A DNA stretch of 7,579 nucleotides from an uncultured Gemmatimonadota bacterium (GTDB taxonomy: Bacteria > Gemmatimonadota > Gemmatimonadetes > Gemmatimonadales > Gemmatimonadaceae): contig CAMLIU010000061.1 in NCBI GenBank assembly GCA_946479995.1, forward strand, positions 1 to 7,579, in the 5' to 3' direction. Positions 5,663-7,579 of the stretch are shown here, piece by piece; within the stretch, counting starts at the first letter, position 1, and each line of letters begins with the position of its first letter. A model generated the notes under the pieces. It searched no databases. It was given only the letters and a program-made list of their open reading frames with translations, and was not told the origin of the DNA. A program made the position numbers and the translations under genes.

Positions 5663-7434
5663 TGGAGCGGCAGATCCGAGGCATTCCCGCATCGCCGGGC
5701 ATCGTCGTCGGCAAGGTGCACCTCCTGCGCTGGGAGGTGCCCGACGTCCGCCATCGGATCATTTCGGACGAGCACATCCCGGAGGAGATTGCGCGACTGC
5801 ACGACGCCATCGGGCGGGCGAAGGAGCGCCTGCGCCTCCTGCGGGCGCGCGTCGAGGCGGCAGCGGGGCCGGAGGAGGCTGCCATCTTCGATGTGCAGCT
5901 GTCCATCATGGACGACCAGGAGCTCATGCGGGGCGTCGAGGAGCTGATCCGACAGAATCTCGGCGCGGAGAAGGCGTTCGATCTCGTGATGCTCGAGTGG
6001 CGCACCCGCTTCGCGCGTCATGCCGCGCCGATGCTGCGCGAGCGCGTCGGCGACCTCACCGACGTCCACATCCGCGTGCTGTCGCTGCTGCTCGGCCTGC
6101 CCGACCACGATCCGGTGGACCTGCCGCCCGGTGCGAGGGCCATCCTCGTCACGCACGACCTCACGCCGAGCCTCACCGTACAGCTGGACCGCGCCGCCAT
6201 CGCTGCCATCGCCACCGACGCGGGTACGCGCACGTCGCACGTCGCCATTCTTGCGCGCTCGCTCGGGCTGCCCGCCGTCGTCGGCCTGCGCACCGCAACG
6301 TCCGAGCTGTCCGGCGGCGAGCGCGTGGTGCTGGACGGTGGCACCGGCATGCTCGCGATCAACCCGACCGACGAGGAGATCGACGCCTACCACGAGCGAC
6401 AGCGCCAGGAAGAGCTGGCGGAGGCCTCGCTCTCGGAGCTCGCAGCCCTCGAGTCGATCACGCTGGACGGCGTGCGCATCACCCTCCGCGCCAACGTGGA
6501 CATCCCCGAGGAGGCGGAAGCGGCCACGCGCAGCGGCGCCGAGGGGGTCGGGCTCATGCGCACGGAGTTCCTCGTCGTCGGACGCGCGGCCATGCCGGAC
6601 GAGGACGAACAATACCGCGCATATCGTCGCGTGGTGGAGGCGTTCGCCGGCAAGCCGGTGGTGATCCGCACCTTCGACATCGGCGGCGACAAGCTGCCGG
6701 TCGGTGGCTATCCCACCGAGGCGAACCCGTTTCTCGGCTGGCGTGCCATCCGCATGTGCATCGACCGGCCGGACCTCTTCCGCGTGCAGCTCCGGGCGCT
6801 GCTGCGGGCCGCCGTGCACGGCGACCTGCGGATCATGCTCCCCCTCGTCGTCACCCTCGACGAGGTGCTCGCGGCGCGAGCGCTGCTCGCGGAGTCGGCG
6901 GCGGAGCTGACGGCCCGCGGCGTCGAGCACCGGAGCGACGTGCCGCTCGGCATCATGATCGAGACGCCCGCCGCCGCCGTGGCCGCGCACACCTTCTCGG
7001 ATGACGTCGACTTCTTCAGCATCGGCACGAACGACCTGGTGCAGTACACCCTGGCCGTGGACCGCGGCAACGCCAACCTCGCCGAGCGGTTCACGCCGCT
7101 GCATCCCGCGGTGCTGCAGCTCATCCGGCGCACCGTGGACGTGGCCACCGCGGCGGACATCGACGTCGCCGTCTGCGGCGAGATGGCGTCGCAGCCGCTG
7201 ATGGCGTTCGCCCTCATCGGGCTCGGCGTGCGCCAGCTGAGCGTGGCGCCCCGGTCCGTGCCGCTCGTGAAGCGCATCGTGCGCGGCGTGACGTTCCAGC
7301 AGGCGCATCGTGCCGCGGCCGCAGCGCTCGGCGCACGAACGGCCGATGAGGCGCGGGGCGAGCTGGCCCGCAGCCTTGGTGATGCGATCGGCGACGCGCC
7401 GTACCTGTACGACGGCTTGCCCGCCGCGCGCTGA
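5662..7434 (+). CDS. ptsI: PTS enzyme I (phosphoenolpyruvate-protein phosphotransferase)
   Basis: Enzyme I autophosphorylates on histidine with PEP and transfers the phosphate to HPr. From GTG 5662 the product has 590 residues, close to the roughly 575 typical of sugar-PTS enzyme I, and begins directly with the family-like RGIPASPGIVVGKV; there is no N-terminal GAF domain, so it is not PtsP-type. The HPr-binding/phosphohistidine half holds TDAGTRTSHVAILARSLG with His193 (E. coli His189). The PEP-binding barrel shows RTEFL with Arg300, IRTFDIGGDK with Arg336, NPFLGWRAIR, GIMIETPAA, the signature DFFSIGTNDLVQYTLAVDR, and CGEMAS with the acid/base Cys505 (E. coli Cys502). All catalytic residues appear intact. 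A small variation is Thr in place of the second Gly of the usual G-G-R-T-S-H. The start shares one base with the HPr TAG stop (TAGTG). It is the last gene before a probable terminator. Confidence 0.97.
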   Translation: MERQIRGIPASPGIVVGKVHLLRWEVPDVRHRIISDEHIPEEIARLHDAIGRAKERLRLLRARVEAAAGPEEAAIFDVQLSIMDDQELMRGVEELIRQNLGAEKAFDLVMLEWRTRFARHAAPMLRERVGDLTDVHIRVLSLLLGLPDHDPVDLPPGARAILVTHDLTPSLTVQLDRAAIAAIATDAGTRTSHVAILARSLGLPAVVGLRTATSELSGGERVVLDGGTGMLAINPTDEEIDAYHERQRQEELAEASLSELAALESITLDGVRITLRANVDIPEEAEAATRSGAEGVGLMRTEFLVVGRAAMPDEDEQYRAYRRVVEAFAGKPVVIRTFDIGGDKLPVGGYPTEANPFLGWRAIRMCIDRPDLFRVQLRALLRAAVHGDLRIMLPLVVTLDEVLAARALLAESAAELTARGVEHRSDVPLGIMIETPAAAVAAHTFSDDVDFFSIGTNDLVQYTLAVDRGNANLAERFTPLHPAVLQLIRRTVDVATAADIDVAVCGEMASQPLMAFALIGLGVRQLSVAPRSVPLVKRIVRGVTFQQAHRAAAAALGARTADEARGELARSLGDAIGDAPYLYDGLPAAR

Positions 7435-7452
7435 TCGGCTTTCTTTCGGCGT

Positions 7453-7470
7453 CGCCGTCGCCTGACGGCG
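7453..7470 (+). repeat. Perfect inverted repeat (hairpin) downstream of ptsI
   Basis: Arms CGCCGTC (7453-7459) and GACGGCG (7464-7470) pair perfectly over 7 bp around a GCCT tetraloop. Only two T residues follow, so alone it would be a weak terminator. It lies 18 bases after the ptsI stop and 5 bases before a second hairpin; it may protect the mRNA 3' end or act together with that hairpin. Confidence 0.65.
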
Positions 7471-7474
7471 TTGC

Positions 7475-7513
7475 GGGCCCGGCAGCATGGTGTCGGGCCT
7501 TCTTTCTTCCTCT
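7475..7513 (+). terminator. Probable intrinsic terminator of the PTS cluster
   Basis: GGCCCGGCA (7476-7484) pairs with TGTCGGGCC (7491-7499) over 9 bp including one G-U pair, around a 6-base GCATGG loop; a further G-U pair at 7475/7500 is possible. The 3' side runs into TTCTTTCTTCCT (7500-7511), a T-rich but interrupted tail. The T-rich side fits plus-strand termination. It separates the cotranscribed hprK-PTS block from metK. Confidence 0.75.
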
Positions 7514-7525
7514 CCAACGCCCAGT

Positions 7526-7530
7526 GGGGA
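7526..7530 (+). promoter_or_regulatory. Shine-Dalgarno of metK
   Basis: GGGGA lies 8 bases before GTG 7539 and supports that codon as the metK start. No in-frame ATG is available between the terminator hairpin and the conserved LFTSESVT peptide. Confidence 0.5.
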
Positions 7531-7538
7531 ACCCGCCT

Positions 7539-7579
7539 GTGTTCGATCGCAGTCTCTTCACGTCCGAATCCGTCACCGA
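7539..7579 (+). CDS. metK: S-adenosylmethionine synthetase, N-terminal start only
   Basis: Thirteen codons and a partial fourteenth are present, reading (M)FDRSLFTSESVT followed by GA-, the first two bases of an expected Glu codon. The LFTSESVT-E-G-H-P-D-K opening is highly characteristic of methionine adenosyltransferase, which makes S-adenosylmethionine from methionine and ATP. The start is GTG 7539 with GGGGA 8 bases upstream. The gene is cut by the end of the window, so its integrity is unknown. It follows the terminator and probably has its own promoter within 7435-7538, although no convincing -35/-10 pair is visible there and no SAM riboswitch structure is apparent in the roughly 40 bases between terminator and start. 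Confidence 0.85.
   Translation, partial: MFDRSLFTSESVT

Noticed and set aside
5659..7488. Long minus-strand open frame (about 600 codons) opposite ptsI
   Set aside because: It is the antisense shadow of enzyme I, with biased composition and no domain. It also crosses the terminator region.
7500..7538. Possible SAM-responsive riboswitch before metK
   Set aside because: The leader between terminator tail and GTG is too short and shows no paired structure resembling a known SAM riboswitch.

Overview
The window is a dense, GC-rich bacterial stretch with every gene on the plus strand and almost no intergenic space. Codons end mostly in C or G, and most neighbouring genes overlap by 1 to 20 bases. 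The combination of a ribBA/ribH/nusB block, HPr kinase/phosphorylase, a complete mannose-family PTS and metK fits a GC-rich non-Firmicute Gram-negative lineage. Gemmatimonadota is my best guess, with Deltaproteobacteria-like groups as the alternative. This placement is inference from gene content and composition, not from a marker phylogeny.

Layout. Positions 1-66 hold the 3' end of a GTP cyclohydrolase II-type gene (ribA or ribBA). It is followed by ribH (71-550, lumazine synthase) and nusB (531-953, antitermination factor), a classic riboflavin/nusB arrangement. A GT4-type glycosyltransferase (953-2059) starts on the last base of the nusB stop codon. After a 30-base gap come hprK (2090-3061), the four mannose-family PTS components EIIA (about 3054-3446), EIIB (3443-3931), EIIC (3928-4605) and EIID (4602-5396), then HPr (5396-5662) and enzyme I (5662-7434). 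Two tandem hairpins, the second followed by a T-rich tail, lie at 7453-7513 and probably end the transcript. A new gene, metK (S-adenosylmethionine synthetase), starts with GTG at 7539 and runs off the window.

How the genes work together. Enzyme I (His193, Cys505) takes phosphate from PEP and passes it to HPr His15. HPr passes it to EIIA His13, then EIIB His14, and the EIIC/EIID membrane pair would couple it to substrate entry. HPr also keeps Ser46 in an intact target motif, and HprK, encoded at the head of the same cluster, has an intact P-loop. The cluster therefore encodes a self-contained circuit: phosphotransfer chain, carrier, permease and the kinase that can switch the carrier off. No sugar-catabolic enzyme, transcription factor or RNA regulator is encoded with it, so the substrate and physiological role cannot be read from the window. 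The most notable points are this compact circuit in a probable non-Firmicute, a short EIIC (225 residues), a Pro/Ala-rich leader on EIID, and overlapping gene junctions suggesting translational coupling. I found no mobile element, CRISPR array, tRNA or rRNA.
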